Assembly: GCA_001897755.1 (NCBI GenBank) | Contig: MKUJ01000009.1 | Coordinates: 288,848-337,730, forward strand | DNA: 48,883 bases | DNA from: Afipia sp. 64-13 | Lineage (GTDB): Bacteria > Pseudomonadota > Alphaproteobacteria > Rhizobiales > Xanthobacteraceae | Direction of reading: 5' to 3' | Shown: positions 7,432-16,567 of the stretch, piece by piece | How the letters are laid out: the number at the start of each line of letters is the position of its first letter | How positions within the stretch are numbered: position 1 is the first letter of the stretch | Translations under genes and position numbers: made by a program | Notes under the pieces: model-generated | The model's input: only the letters and a program-made list of their open reading frames with translations | What the model was told of the DNA's origin: nothing | Databases searched by the model: none

Positions 7432-8976
7432 ATGCGGCTGAAATACGTTGTGCTCGGAGCGATCGTGCTTGCGGGATCGTTCTACGCCAGCCTGAAGGCG
7501 ATGGACTATCTGTGGCCACGCGCGGTGCAGAAGCCGGTGCTGGCGAGCCTGCCACCGCTGCCGCCGGTCTCCAGCAAATCGGAGATCGTCGCGCCGGTCG
7601 CCATCGCGCTTTCCTCCATCGGAGCCGCGCTCGACCGCGCCGCACCGCGCGACTTCGGCGGCAAGGCCGATAATCCGATCCGCCAGATTCTCTCCAATGC
7701 CGATATCAACTGGACGGTGTCGCGCGGCCCGTTCGTCACCGGCGCGGCGCAGAACGCGCTGACGGTCTCGACCCCGCTCGAGGGCAAGCTCACCGTGCTC
7801 GGCTCGCTCAACACCGCCGCCGGCAGCCAGCTCAACAACGCCATCGGCAATCTGCTCGGCGGCGATGCCGCCAAGAAGATCGGCAGCATCTCGATCAAGT
7901 CGATCAACGCCAATGCCGCGATCCGCGGGTCGGCGGCGATGACCGCACGGCCGCAGATCGTGCCGAACTGGCGCATCGATCCGAGACTCACCGCGCAGGT
8001 CAATCTCGGCGACACCAGCCTCACGGTCGCGGGCGCCAGAGTCGCGGTGCCGGCGCAGGTCAAGCCGATGCTCGACAAGACCGTGAATGAACAGATCGAG
8101 CGATTGCAGCAGCGGCTGCGCAGCGACACCACGCTGGAGCAGCGCGCGCGGCGCGAATGGGACAAGATGTGCCGCTCGATCGCGCTGCCGCCCGCCGCCG
8201 CGGGCCTGCCACCGCTCTATCTTGAAATGCGCCCGGTCAACGCCTTCGCCGCGCAGCCGCGCATCGATGCCCGCAACGTCACGCTGCTGCTCGGCCTGCA
8301 GGCCGAGACGCGGATCGTCGCGGCGCAGACCAAGCCGCAATGTCCGTTCCCGGCGACGCTCGCTATCGTGCCGCCGACCGACGGCCGCATCAACATCGCG
8401 GTGCCGATCGATCTGTCGTTCGACGAGGTCAGCCGCATCGTGCAATCGCAGCTCAAGGGCCGCAGCTTCCCCGACAATGGCGAGGGGCCGGTCAGCGTCA
8501 CGGTGAAGAGCGCCGCCGTCGATGCCGCGGGCGACCGCCTTCTGATCTCGCTGCTGGTCAACGCGCGCGAGAAGAAAAGCTTCTTCGGCTTCGGCACCGA
8601 CGCCACGGTGCGGATCTGGGGCCGCCCGGTGCTCGACCAACAACACCAGATCCTGAAGCTGACCGATCTCGACGTCGCGGTCGAAGCCGATGGCGGTTTC
8701 GGTCTGGTCGGCGCGGCGGCGCAGATGGCGACGCCTTACCTCAAGGACGCGCTGGCGCAGAACGCCACGATCGATCTGAAAACGCTCGCCGCCAATGCGC
8801 AGCAGAGACTGGCGGCGCTGATCACCGACATGCGCGCCAATGACGATGGCCTGCGCATCGAGGCCGCGGTGACCGATCTTCGCCTCGGCAACATCGCCTT
8901 CGATTCAAAAACGCTGCGCGTGCTGGCCGAAGTGTCGGGCACGATCAACGTGGACGTCACCGCGCTGCCGCGCTGA
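7432..8976 (+). CDS. DUF4403 family envelope protein
   Basis: 514 residues with an N-terminal membrane helix (LKYVVLGAIVLAGSFYASLK). It then shows the DUF4403 layout: an opening block SEIVAPVAIALSSIGAALDR, a middle block with WRIDPRLTAQVNLGDTSLTV, and a repeated second half containing INIAVPIDLSFDEVSRIVQS. The fold resembles lipid-binding BPI/TULIP-like proteins as far as I know, but its biochemical role is not established. It starts 69 bases after the FecR gene on the same strand, so the two may be co-transcribed. It is probably anchored in the inner membrane facing the periplasm. Confidence 0.8.
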   Translation: MRLKYVVLGAIVLAGSFYASLKAMDYLWPRAVQKPVLASLPPLPPVSSKSEIVAPVAIALSSIGAALDRAAPRDFGGKADNPIRQILSNADINWTVSRGPFVTGAAQNALTVSTPLEGKLTVLGSLNTAAGSQLNNAIGNLLGGDAAKKIGSISIKSINANAAIRGSAAMTARPQIVPNWRIDPRLTAQVNLGDTSLTVAGARVAVPAQVKPMLDKTVNEQIERLQQRLRSDTTLEQRARREWDKMCRSIALPPAAAGLPPLYLEMRPVNAFAAQPRIDARNVTLLLGLQAETRIVAAQTKPQCPFPATLAIVPPTDGRINIAVPIDLSFDEVSRIVQSQLKGRSFPDNGEGPVSVTVKSAAVDAAGDRLLISLLVNAREKKSFFGFGTDATVRIWGRPVLDQQHQILKLTDLDVAVEADGGFGLVGAAAQMATPYLKDALAQNATIDLKTLAANAQQRLAALITDMRANDDGLRIEAAVTDLRLGNIAFDSKTLRVLAEVSGTINVDVTALPR

Positions 8977-9214
8977 CCGCCCCCCGCACGACATGCGCGA
9001 AATCCGCCGCCGGTGGCGGCCCTCCACCGTTTTTTACCTCATAAGTCATTGAAACTCGGCGACAAATCCCGCGACATGATCTTTCCACAATCTGCCGGCA
9101 ACACGCGCTTTTCGCGTGTCGCACAGATGCGGCGCAACGCCCGCGCGGCGATTGCAGGTCATGACGAATGCAGTCGATGGCTTGCCGGGCCCTATCGGAT
9201 TTGAGGACCTCACC

Positions 9215-9706
9215 ATGAAACGTCTGGCGCTGGCCGCCTTTGCGGTGCTTTGCGTGATCCCGTCGGCCCTCGCGCAAAGCGCACAGTATCAGGCCATGGT
9301 CGAAAGCCACGCCGCCGCCAACGGCCTGCCTCCGTCTCTGGTCCATCGCGTCATCATGCGCGAGAGCCGCTACAATCCACACGCCGTCAGCCGCGGCAAT
9401 TACGGCATGATGCAGATCAAGCTGCAGACCGCGCGCGGCCTCGGCTACACCGGCACCGCGCAGGGCCTGCTCGATCCCGAAACCAACCTGACCTATGCGG
9501 TGAAGTATCTTGCCGGCGCCTATCGCGCCGCCGGCGGCAATCACGATCGCGCCGTGCGCTACTACGCCAGCGGCTATTATTACGCCGCCAAGCGCCAGCG
9601 CATGATGAATGCCAACGCCGAACTGATGCCGATCAACCTGCTCGAGCAGACCACCGTCGCGCAGCCGCCGCGACGTCACCGCCGCCATCACCGCAGCGCG
9701 AACTGA
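9215..9706 (+). CDS. small lytic transglycosylase (SLT domain)
   Basis: 163 residues: a signal peptide (LALAAFAVLCVIPSALA, cut near residue 20) followed directly by a single SLT domain. The catalytic Glu is E50 in VIMRESRYNPHAVS, followed by the family signature NYGMMQIKLQTARGLGYTG and the AVKYLAGAYRAAGGN block. The protein is periplasmic and cleaves the MurNAc-GlcNAc bond of peptidoglycan. The ATG at 9215 has GAGGAC 6 bases upstream; the longer in-frame reading from 9116 lacks a signal peptide and is not preferred. The C-terminus is short and basic (PPRRHRRHHRSAN). It stands alone without secretion-system genes, so general wall turnover is the likely role. Confidence 0.9.
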   Translation: MKRLALAAFAVLCVIPSALAQSAQYQAMVESHAAANGLPPSLVHRVIMRESRYNPHAVSRGNYGMMQIKLQTARGLGYTGTAQGLLDPETNLTYAVKYLAGAYRAAGGNHDRAVRYYASGYYYAAKRQRMMNANAELMPINLLEQTTVAQPPRRHRRHHRSAN

Positions 9707-9722
9707 CGGACAAAGCCATCAA

Positions 9723-9813
9723 TCGTCATGGCCGGATTTATTCCGGCCATCCACGTCTTGTTGTGCTGAACCTTGGTCAAGGCGTGGATGCCCGGGACAA
9801 GCCCGGGCATGAC
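9723..9813. repeat. intergenic repeat of the CGTCATGGCCGG...CCGGGCATGACG family (copy 1)
   Basis: Composite unit made of CGTCATGGCCGGATTTATTC, then CCGGCCATCCACGTC, a spacer, then GGCGTGGATGCCCGGGACAA and GCCCGGGCATGACGG. Outer ends and inner CACGTC/GCGTGG elements pair, so RNA would form a branched stem. Further copies are at 16885-17003, 17901-18024 and 22841-22940. Confidence 0.75.
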
Positions 9814-9843
9814 GGTGTGGCGGTTGCGGCGAGCAATATTGAT

Positions 9844-9890
9844 CCTCATCCTGAGGAGCATCGCGCAGCGATGCGTCTCGAAGGATGAGG
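9844..9890. repeat. palindromic intergenic repeat, CCTCATCCT family (copy 3)
   Basis: Same arms as the copy at 1753 (CCTCATCCTGAGGAGC and GTCTCGAAGGATGAGG), same orientation, with a different inner stem (ATCGC GCA GCGAT). Confidence 0.75.
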
Positions 9891-9924
9891 ATACGAAACC
9901 CCTCCAACGATTTCAGATATGCGG

Positions 9925-10001
9925 CCTCATGGTTCGATACGGCGCCATGGCGCGTCGAAAGACGCGCGTAAACACGCCGATGGCGCCTCCTCACCATGAG
10001 G
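9925..10001. repeat. palindromic intergenic repeat, CCTCATGG family (copy 2)
   Basis: Outer arms CCTCATGG and CCATGAGG, with an inner pair GGCGCCATGGCG / CGCCGATGGCGCC. It lies directly after the CCTCATCCT-family copy, as at 1834, and fills the space between the convergent lytic transglycosylase and yciA genes. Confidence 0.7.
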
Positions 10002-10008
10002 AGCGGCT

Positions 10009-10449
10009 TCAAATCTGCGCGGCGGGGTCCTGCGACTGCTGGGTGATGGGGTGCGGACGACCATTGTCGTCGATCGCGACATAGGTGAAGTTGCCGTCCG
10101 TCACCAGAATGGTATCGGTCTCGTTGCGCCGCTGCACCCAGGCCTCGACATGCACCGTCATCGAGGTGCGGCCGACCCGCACCGTCGAGCCATAGACCGA
10201 GACCACATCGCCGACAAAGACCGGCTTGCGGAAGGTCATCGCCTCGATCGCGACGGTGACATTACGCGTCAGCGTGGTCTTGTAAGCGAAGATCGCGCCG
10301 GCGAGGTCCATCTGGCTGAGCAGCCAGCCGCCGAAGATGTCGCCATTCTGGTTGGTGTCGGCCGGCATCGCCAGCGTGCGGATCGACAGCACGCCCTTCG
10401 GCCCGGTCGGGATCGGCGGCGCGCCGCGAATGCTTTGCGAGTCACTCAT
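10009..10449 (-). CDS. yciA: YciA-like acyl-CoA thioesterase (hotdog fold)
   Basis: 146 residues, one hotdog domain. It shows the YciA/ACOT signature: TLAMPADTNQNGDIFGGWLL with the catalytic Asp in NGDIFGGW, then FRKPVFVGDVVSVYG and a closing FTYVAID strand. It hydrolyses acyl-CoA to free acid and CoA in the cytoplasm. It is the last gene of the fatty-acid oxidation cluster, 20 bases after the fadJ-like gene, so it may serve to release trapped acyl groups and recover CoA when beta-oxidation is overloaded. The start codon gives the standard length for the family. Confidence 0.88.
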   Translation of the reverse strand: MSDSQSIRGAPPIPTGPKGVLSIRTLAMPADTNQNGDIFGGWLLSQMDLAGAIFAYKTTLTRNVTVAIEAMTFRKPVFVGDVVSVYGSTVRVGRTSMTVHVEAWVQRRNETDTILVTDGNFTYVAIDDNGRPHPITQQSQDPAAQI

Positions 10450-10469
10450 CGTTCAATGTTCCGGCCAAA

Positions 10470-12554
10470 TCAACGAAAGGTCATCCAGCCGGCATCCGGC
10501 TTGAAGCGGTCGCCATACTTCGACGCCAGCGTGGCGAGCGCGTTGGAGACGTTCTCCGGCCCGCGCGTGCGCGCGTAATTGAGCGGCCCGCCGCGGAACG
10601 GCGCATAACCGGTACCGAAGATCATCGCGCCATCGACGACGTCGGCGTTATCGACGATGCCCTCGCGCAGGCAGGCGACGCAGACGTTCGACATCGGCAG
10701 GATCAGGCGGTCGATCATCTCCGGCGTCGGCTGCACGGCGGGCGGCATCTTCTGCACCTTGCCGTCCTTCCAGTGATAGAAGCCGCGGCCGGTCTTGCGG
10801 CCGAGCTCGCCCTTGTTGACCTTCTCGCGCAGCCAGTCCGGCGCGGGCGGCAGCGCGTCGCCGAATTTCGAGCGCAGCATGTCGCCGACCGCAAGACAGA
10901 TATCGAGACCGACCTGATCGGCAAGTTCGATCGGCCCCATCGGCATGCCGAACTTCTCGGCGGCGGCGTCGATGGTGGTCTTGTCGATCTTCTCGTCCAT
11001 CATCACCATCGCTTCCAGCATGTACGGCGTCAGCGCGCGGTTGACGAGGAATCCCGGCGAACTCTTGACCGGCAGCGGCAGGCGGTCGATGCCGCCGACA
11101 AATCGCATCGCGGCGGCCAGCACCTGCGGATCGGCCATGTCGTGGCTGACGACCTCGACCAGTTGCAGACGCGACACCGGATTGAAGAAGTGGATGCCGA
11201 CCAGGCGTTCGGGATTCTTCAGCGTGGTGCGCAGATCCTGCAGCGGAATGCTGGAGGTGTTGGTGGCGAGGATGCAATCCGGCTTCATCACCGGCTCGAG
11301 CCCGGCATAAACCTTCTGCTTGAGTTCAAGCTTCTCGGGCACCGCCTCGATGATCAGGTCGGCATTGCGTACGCCCTCGCCGGTCAGATCCGGCATCAGA
11401 CGGTCGAGCGCGTCGCGCACCAGGATCTTCTTGCGGATGATCTTGCTGTAAAGATCCGCCGCGCGCTTGATCGCGCCGGCGATCGGCTCCGGCTTCATGT
11501 CGGCGAGCGTGACGCGCAGGCCCTGATTGGCGCACCAGGCGGCGATGTCGCCGCCCATCGCGCCGGCGCCGATGACATGGACATGGCGCATGGTGTTCTT
11601 GCCGCCGGCGAGTTTCTTCATCTCGTCGCGCAGGAAGAACACGCGGATCAGATTCTGCGCGGTCGGCGTCACCATCAGATCGGCGAACGAAGCTTTCTCC
11701 GCCGCGAGCATGGCGCGGCGGTCGCCGCCGTGCCTCTCCCACAGATCGATCAGTGCGTAAGGCGCGGGATAGTGTTCCTGCGGCGCGGTCTTCCTCGCTT
11801 CGCGGCGCATGCGCGAGGCCAGCAGCTTGCGCGCCGGCGCCAGATTCAGCAGCGAAACCATCGCGCCCGGCTTGGCGCGCCTGAGACGGCCGAACACCGC
11901 GTCCTTCACCGCGGCGCGCACATGGCGCTCCTGCGTCACCGCATCGACGAGGCCGAGCGACTTGGCGCGGCGCGCGTCGATGGTCTTGCCGGTCAGCATC
12001 ATCGTCATCGCCTCGACCGGATTGACCAGATGGGTGAAGCGCGCGGTGCCGCCGAGGCCCGGATGCAGACCGAGCAGCACCTCGGGGAAACCGAAGCGGG
12101 CATTGTCGACGGCGATGCGCATGTTGCAGGCGAGCGCAACCTCAAGGCCGCCGCCGAGACAGAAGCCGTGGATCACCGCCACGGTCGGAATACGCAAGGC
12201 TTCGAGCCGGTCGATGATCTGGTGGCCGCGATGCAGCTGCGACTCCACCGCGCGCGCATCGCTGACGCCGCGAAACTCGGTGACATCGGCCCCGGCGATG
12301 AAGCCGGAGCTTTTGGCCGAACGCAGCACGAGGCCCGACGGCCGCTCGCTCTCCAGCGCGGTGAGGATCTGGCCGAACTCCTCGATCATCGCGCCGGACA
12401 GCGTGTTGGTGCTGGCGCCCTCGCGGTCGAACAATAGCCAGGCGATGCCGTCCTCGTCGCGGGTCAGTTTGAAATTCGGCGAGGAGCTTGGCTGCGGCGC
12501 GGGACCGAGCTCGAGCACCCGATCCTGCAGAACGTCCATGATCTTGCTGTCCAT
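10470..12554 (-). CDS. fadJ: bifunctional enoyl-CoA hydratase / 3-hydroxyacyl-CoA dehydrogenase
   Basis: 694-residue beta-oxidation multifunctional enzyme. The N-terminal crotonase domain spans about residues 25-220, with the oxyanion-hole region (ADVTEFRG and HGFCLGGGLEVALACNMRIA) and a Glu in FGFPEVLLGLHPGLGGTARF. The NAD-binding dehydrogenase domain begins near residue 325 (HVIGAGAMGGDIAAWCANQG), with the catalytic His in GIHFFNPVSRLQLVEVV and the motif SSPGFLVNRALTPYMLEAMV. A second C-terminal helical domain completes it. The enzyme hydrates enoyl-CoA and oxidises the 3-hydroxyacyl-CoA with NAD. It is 9 bases downstream of the thiolase, so the two probably form a trifunctional complex. 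FadB or FadJ naming is not separable from sequence alone. Confidence 0.9.
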   Translation of the reverse strand: MDSKIMDVLQDRVLELGPAPQPSSSPNFKLTRDEDGIAWLLFDREGASTNTLSGAMIEEFGQILTALESERPSGLVLRSAKSSGFIAGADVTEFRGVSDARAVESQLHRGHQIIDRLEALRIPTVAVIHGFCLGGGLEVALACNMRIAVDNARFGFPEVLLGLHPGLGGTARFTHLVNPVEAMTMMLTGKTIDARRAKSLGLVDAVTQERHVRAAVKDAVFGRLRRAKPGAMVSLLNLAPARKLLASRMRREARKTAPQEHYPAPYALIDLWERHGGDRRAMLAAEKASFADLMVTPTAQNLIRVFFLRDEMKKLAGGKNTMRHVHVIGAGAMGGDIAAWCANQGLRVTLADMKPEPIAGAIKRAADLYSKIIRKKILVRDALDRLMPDLTGEGVRNADLIIEAVPEKLELKQKVYAGLEPVMKPDCILATNTSSIPLQDLRTTLKNPERLVGIHFFNPVSRLQLVEVVSHDMADPQVLAAAMRFVGGIDRLPLPVKSSPGFLVNRALTPYMLEAMVMMDEKIDKTTIDAAAEKFGMPMGPIELADQVGLDICLAVGDMLRSKFGDALPPAPDWLREKVNKGELGRKTGRGFYHWKDGKVQKMPPAVQPTPEMIDRLILPMSNVCVACLREGIVDNADVVDGAMIFGTGYAPFRGGPLNYARTRGPENVSNALATLASKYGDRFKPDAGWMTFR

Positions 12555-12563
12555 GACCGTTCC

Positions 12564-13847
12564 TTACACCGTTTCAATGAGCATGGCGCCGCCGAGGCCG
12601 CCGCCGATGCATTCCGTTGCGATGCCCCGCTTGGTGCCGAGGCGCTTCATGGCGTTGACCAGATGCAGCACGATGCGGTTGCCGCTGGTGCCGACCGGAT
12701 GGCCGAGGCTGATCGCGCCGCCATCGACATTGAGTTTGGCGTGATCGATCTGCCCGGCCGCGCCGGGAAGACCGAGCACCTCGCGGCAGAACGTGTCGTC
12801 GTTCCACGCGGCGAGGCAGGCGAGGAGTTGCGCGGCGAACGCCTCGTTGATCTCCCAGGTGTCGATCTCCTGCAGCGTCAGATTGTGCTTCTTGAGGAGC
12901 TTGGTCGCCGACATCACCGGGCCGAAGCCCATGATGGCAGGATCGAGCCCAGCCCAGGCGCTGTCCTTGATCACGGCTTTCGGGGTGAGGCCATGCTTCG
13001 CCACCGCCTCTTCCGAAGCGAGAATGATCCAGCACGCGCCGTCGGTGATCTGCGAGGAATTGCCCGGCGTCACCTGCCCCCATGGCCGTTCGAACACCGG
13101 CCGCAGCTTGGCAAGCTTCTCCATCGAGGAATCGGCGCGCACGCCATCATCGTGGTCGTAGAACTTGCCGTCGCGCGCAAAGGCAATCTCGATTTCGTTC
13201 TTGAGATAGCCCTGCTCCTGCGCGCGCGCGAGACGCTGGTGGCTCTCCACCGCATAGGCGTCGGACTGCTCGCGCGTCACGCCCATCAGATGCGCGACCA
13301 CTTCGGCGGTCTGGCCCATGTTGAGGTCGGTGACGGGATCGGTGAGACCGCGCTCCAGCCCGATCACCGGGTTGAAATAGGACGGCCGCACTTTCAGGAA
13401 CGCGGCGAGCTTGCTGAAGGTGGTGCGCGCGGTGGCGAATTTCGCGAACCAGCGCACGCCCGATTGCGGAAACACGAGCGGGGCGTAGCTCAGCGCCTCG
13501 GTGCCGCCGGCGAGGATCATGTCGGCGTCGCCCGCCTCGATATAACGATACGCGGTGTCGATCGACTGCATGCCGGAGCCGCAATTGATCTGCACCGTGA
13601 AGGACACCATCTCCTCGCCCATGCCGAGCCGCAGCGCGGCGACGCGCGCCGGGTTCATCTCGTCGGCGATGACGTTGACGCAGCCGAGAATGACCTGATC
13701 GAACGCGCTCGGCGCGAACGGCTGCCGCGCCAGCAGCGGGCGTCCCGCCTGCACCGCGAGATCGACCGGCGTGAAGGGTCCGGGGCCGCCTTGCGCCTTG
13801 AGAAAAGGCGTTCGGCTGCCGTCGATGATATAAACAGGGCGCGCCAT
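12564..13847 (-). CDS. fadI: acetyl-CoA acetyltransferase (3-ketoacyl-CoA thiolase)
   Basis: 427 residues, complete thiolase fold. The acyl-accepting Cys is C89 in QINCGSGMQS. The C-terminal catalytic His lies in LGHPVGTSGNRIVLHL and the second Cys in TECIGGGLGGAML. It catalyses the thiolytic release of acetyl-CoA that ends each round of beta-oxidation. Its start codon overlaps the stop codon of the acyl-CoA dehydrogenase gene by one base (TGATG), a clear sign of translational coupling. The next gene follows after 9 bases. The longer N-terminal half and linkage to a fadJ-like gene favour FadI over FadA. Confidence 0.9.
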   Translation of the reverse strand: MARPVYIIDGSRTPFLKAQGGPGPFTPVDLAVQAGRPLLARQPFAPSAFDQVILGCVNVIADEMNPARVAALRLGMGEEMVSFTVQINCGSGMQSIDTAYRYIEAGDADMILAGGTEALSYAPLVFPQSGVRWFAKFATARTTFSKLAAFLKVRPSYFNPVIGLERGLTDPVTDLNMGQTAEVVAHLMGVTREQSDAYAVESHQRLARAQEQGYLKNEIEIAFARDGKFYDHDDGVRADSSMEKLAKLRPVFERPWGQVTPGNSSQITDGACWIILASEEAVAKHGLTPKAVIKDSAWAGLDPAIMGFGPVMSATKLLKKHNLTLQEIDTWEINEAFAAQLLACLAAWNDDTFCREVLGLPGAAGQIDHAKLNVDGGAISLGHPVGTSGNRIVLHLVNAMKRLGTKRGIATECIGGGLGGAMLIETV

Positions 13848-16111
13848 CAGCTTGCCGCTCTTTCAGGGGTTGTCTGTTTCGGATGATGTTGATGGGAAAT
13901 CGGCGACAGCGCCTCCGGCGCGAAATCGTCGACATTGATGACTTTCATCACAGCCTCATGCGCCGCCTGGATACGCTCGCCCTCTTCCGGCGTGAGAATG
14001 CCGCGTTTGACCGCCTCGTTCCAGTCGCGCACGCGCGCGGCGCGCAACCGTTTCTCCAGCGCGTCATTGGCGGTGACGAGGCGGAAGGCGCGCTCCAGCC
14101 GCGCCAGCGGGCCATCGTCATCGGCCGGCGGCTGATAGAGGCCCGACGTGAGACGGTCGCGCGCCGCCGATGGCTCGAGGACCATCTGCGCGCAGCGGTG
14201 CACCATTTTGTCGGACGGGCCGAGCGGATTGGCACCGAGCGGCTGCACGATGAATTTCAAAAGCCACGCAACCGGACGGTTCGGCAGATTGGCCAGCACC
14301 TCGGCGAAACGATTCTCGATGGTGCGGATGCCATTCGCCATCACCCATTGCAGCGCAGGAAGATCCTCCGGCTGACGGCCTTCGTCCTCCCACCGCTTGA
14401 GCGCGGCGGAGAGCAGATAGAGCTCGGAGAGAATATCGCCGAACCGCGCCGACAGCATCTCCTTGCGCTTGAGCGCGCCGCCGAGCGTGAGCAGCGCCAT
14501 GTCGGCGCATAGCGCGAACGCGGTGGAGTAACGCGAGAGCTGGCGGTAATAGCCCGTCGCGGCGCCCGCCTCCGGCGCCGGTGCAAACAGACCGCCGGTC
14601 CAGCTTCGTCCCCAGGCGCGGAACAGGTTGATGAAGGCATGGCCGACATGCTTCCAGAATGCGCTGTCGAACGCCTCCAGCCCCGCTGTCTGGTCCGGAT
14701 TGCCGATCGCGTTGATTTCCTCCAGCAGATAGGGATGCGCGCGCGTCGCGCCCTGCCCGAACACAATCAAATTGCGCGTCAGGATATTCGCGCCTTCCAC
14801 CGTGATCGCCACCGGCACCGAGCGATAGAGATTGCCCATGTAATTCTGCGGGCCGTCGATCACCGCCTTGCCGCCGTGAATGTCCATCGCGTCGTCGACC
14901 ACGATGCGCAGCCGCTCGGTGGCGTGCAGCTTCATGATGCCGGAGATCACCGCCGGGTGTTTGCCCTGATTGAGCGCGGCGCAGGTCAGCCGCCGCGCGG
15001 CGTCGAGCTGATAGGCGGTGCCGGCGATCCGCGCCAGCGGCTCCTCGATACCCTCGAACCTGCCGATCGGCACCTTGAACTGCTCGCGCACCCGCGCATA
15101 GGCACCGGCGGTGCGCGCGCAATAGGCCGCGCCGGACGCCGACTGCGACGGCAGCGAAATGCCGCGCCCGGCAGCGAGCGCGCTCATCAGCATCTTCCAG
15201 CCCTGCCCGATGCGCGCCTGCCCGCCGATCACATAGTCCATCGGCACGAACACGTCCTTGCCCCAGTTCGGGCCGTTCTGAAACACCTGCATCGCCGGCA
15301 GATGGCGACGGCCGATGCTGACGCCGGGCAGATCGGTCGGGATCAATGCCACGGTGATGCCGAGGTCTTCCTGATTGCCGATCAGATGATCGGGATCGCG
15401 CGCCTTGAAGGCGAGGCCGAGCAGCGTCGCCACCGGCCCGAGCGTGATGTAACGCTTGTGCCAGTTGAGGCGCAGGCCGAGCACCTCCTTGCCTTCGAAC
15501 ATACCCTTGCAGATCACGCCGGTATCGACCATCGAGGCGGCGTCGGAGCCGGCATCGGGACTGGTGAGACCGAAGCACGGAATCTCGCGGCCTTCGGCGA
15601 GACCCGGCAACCATTTGTCCTGCTGCTCCCGGGTGCCGAATTTCATCAGCAGTTCGCCCGGCCCGAGCGAGTTCGGCACCATCACGCTGACGGCTGCGGT
15701 GATCGAGCGCGATGACAGCTTGCGGATCACTTCGGAATGCGCGAACGGCGAGAAGCCGAGCCCGCCGAATTCCTTCGGAATGATCATGCCGAGGAATTTG
15801 TTGCGCTTGATGAACTCCCACACCTCCGGCGGCAAATCGCGCCATTCCCAGGTGACTTTCCAGTCGTCCACCATGGCGCACAGCTCTTCGACCGGGCCGC
15901 TCAGGAACGCGACTTCCTCGTCGGTCAGCTTGGCCGGCGCGGTCGCCAGCAGCTTCGACCAGTCGGGATTGCCGGTAAACAGGTCCGCGTCCCACCACAC
16001 GTCGCCGGCTTCCAGCGCCTCGCGCTCGGTATCGGACATCGAGGGCAGCGCCTTGTGCGCCCAGGCAAAGATCGGTCGCGTGAGGACATCGCGGCGGAAG
16101 GAAAAACTCAT
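13847..16111 (-). CDS. fadE: FadE-type acyl-CoA dehydrogenase
   Basis: 754 residues from the ATG at 16111, chosen because GAGAGGA lies about 7 bases upstream; an in-frame ATG at 16219 adds 36 residues without family similarity. The core acyl-CoA dehydrogenase domains run from about residue 60 to 480 (PKEFGGLGFSPFAHSEVIRK, then FGLTSPDAGSDAASMVDTGV, then the FAD-binding GGKAVIDGPQNYMGNLYRSV). A long C-terminal extension of the DUF1974 kind (AWGRSWTGGLFAPAPEAG onward) marks it as FadE rather than a short-chain enzyme. It performs the first, FAD-dependent step of beta-oxidation and passes electrons to ETF. It is the first gene of the four-gene unit; no FadR or PsrA gene is present nearby. Confidence 0.92.
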   Translation of the reverse strand: MSFSFRRDVLTRPIFAWAHKALPSMSDTEREALEAGDVWWDADLFTGNPDWSKLLATAPAKLTDEEVAFLSGPVEELCAMVDDWKVTWEWRDLPPEVWEFIKRNKFLGMIIPKEFGGLGFSPFAHSEVIRKLSSRSITAAVSVMVPNSLGPGELLMKFGTREQQDKWLPGLAEGREIPCFGLTSPDAGSDAASMVDTGVICKGMFEGKEVLGLRLNWHKRYITLGPVATLLGLAFKARDPDHLIGNQEDLGITVALIPTDLPGVSIGRRHLPAMQVFQNGPNWGKDVFVPMDYVIGGQARIGQGWKMLMSALAAGRGISLPSQSASGAAYCARTAGAYARVREQFKVPIGRFEGIEEPLARIAGTAYQLDAARRLTCAALNQGKHPAVISGIMKLHATERLRIVVDDAMDIHGGKAVIDGPQNYMGNLYRSVPVAITVEGANILTRNLIVFGQGATRAHPYLLEEINAIGNPDQTAGLEAFDSAFWKHVGHAFINLFRAWGRSWTGGLFAPAPEAGAATGYYRQLSRYSTAFALCADMALLTLGGALKRKEMLSARFGDILSELYLLSAALKRWEDEGRQPEDLPALQWVMANGIRTIENRFAEVLANLPNRPVAWLLKFIVQPLGANPLGPSDKMVHRCAQMVLEPSAARDRLTSGLYQPPADDDGPLARLERAFRLVTANDALEKRLRAARVRDWNEAVKRGILTPEEGERIQAAHEAVMKVINVDDFAPEALSPISHQHHPKQTTPERAAS

Positions 16112-16567
16112 GGACGATCCTCTCTTCAGAAGGCCCGACCGGGCGAAGCGCGCGGGATTTGCGTTCGCCTTCAGCCAGACCGACATCCGGCTGCGGAACG
16201 CCGGACGATCAACTGCCAAAATCAGCCTATACGTCTAAATCCTGACAAATCCTGATAGCCCCCGCCTGCGATACATCAAATGTCTGCGGCACGCCAAAAT
16301 CCACATCGATCCCGATATCGAGGCCTCACTTATACAGGAAGCCGCTGATTCTTTCAGGTGTCTTGCAGGCGTCCTGCGCCCTCGGCATCGCCCGATCCCA
16401 AACATCTTGACATGTCAGGCCGCCTTGAATTCGGCGGACCCGGAAAAGTTTCATCACGATCGCGTCGCCATGACGCAATTATGACGCAGCGCCCATTTCA
16501 CCGGCAAGGAACCTGCATGGTCTTCGCCAGTTGTCGCGGCGAACTCACCGCACAGGAGATTGTTGTA
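16112..16567. other. divergent intergenic region between fadE and csbD
   Basis: 456 bases without a gene. It holds the promoter region of the fadE operon on the minus side and of csbD on the plus side. Visible elements are a direct repeat (CAAATCCTGA at about 16246-16255, with the same AAATCCTGA 12 bases earlier), a 10-bp perfect palindrome TGACATGTCA at 16408-16417 that could be an operator, a CCGCC/GGCGG hairpin at about 16420-16437, and the EcfG-like promoter listed separately. Confidence 0.5.
16508..16532 (+). promoter_or_regulatory. EcfG-type general stress promoter for csbD
   Basis: GGAAC at 16508-16512, a 17-base spacer, and GTT at 16530-16532. This agrees with the alphaproteobacterial EcfG (PhyR-NepR) consensus of GGAAC, 16-17 bases, and CGTT. 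It lies 36 bases ahead of the csbD start codon and has a good ribosome site (AGGAG at 16553) after it. CsbD proteins are typical general stress targets, which supports the call. Confidence 0.6.
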
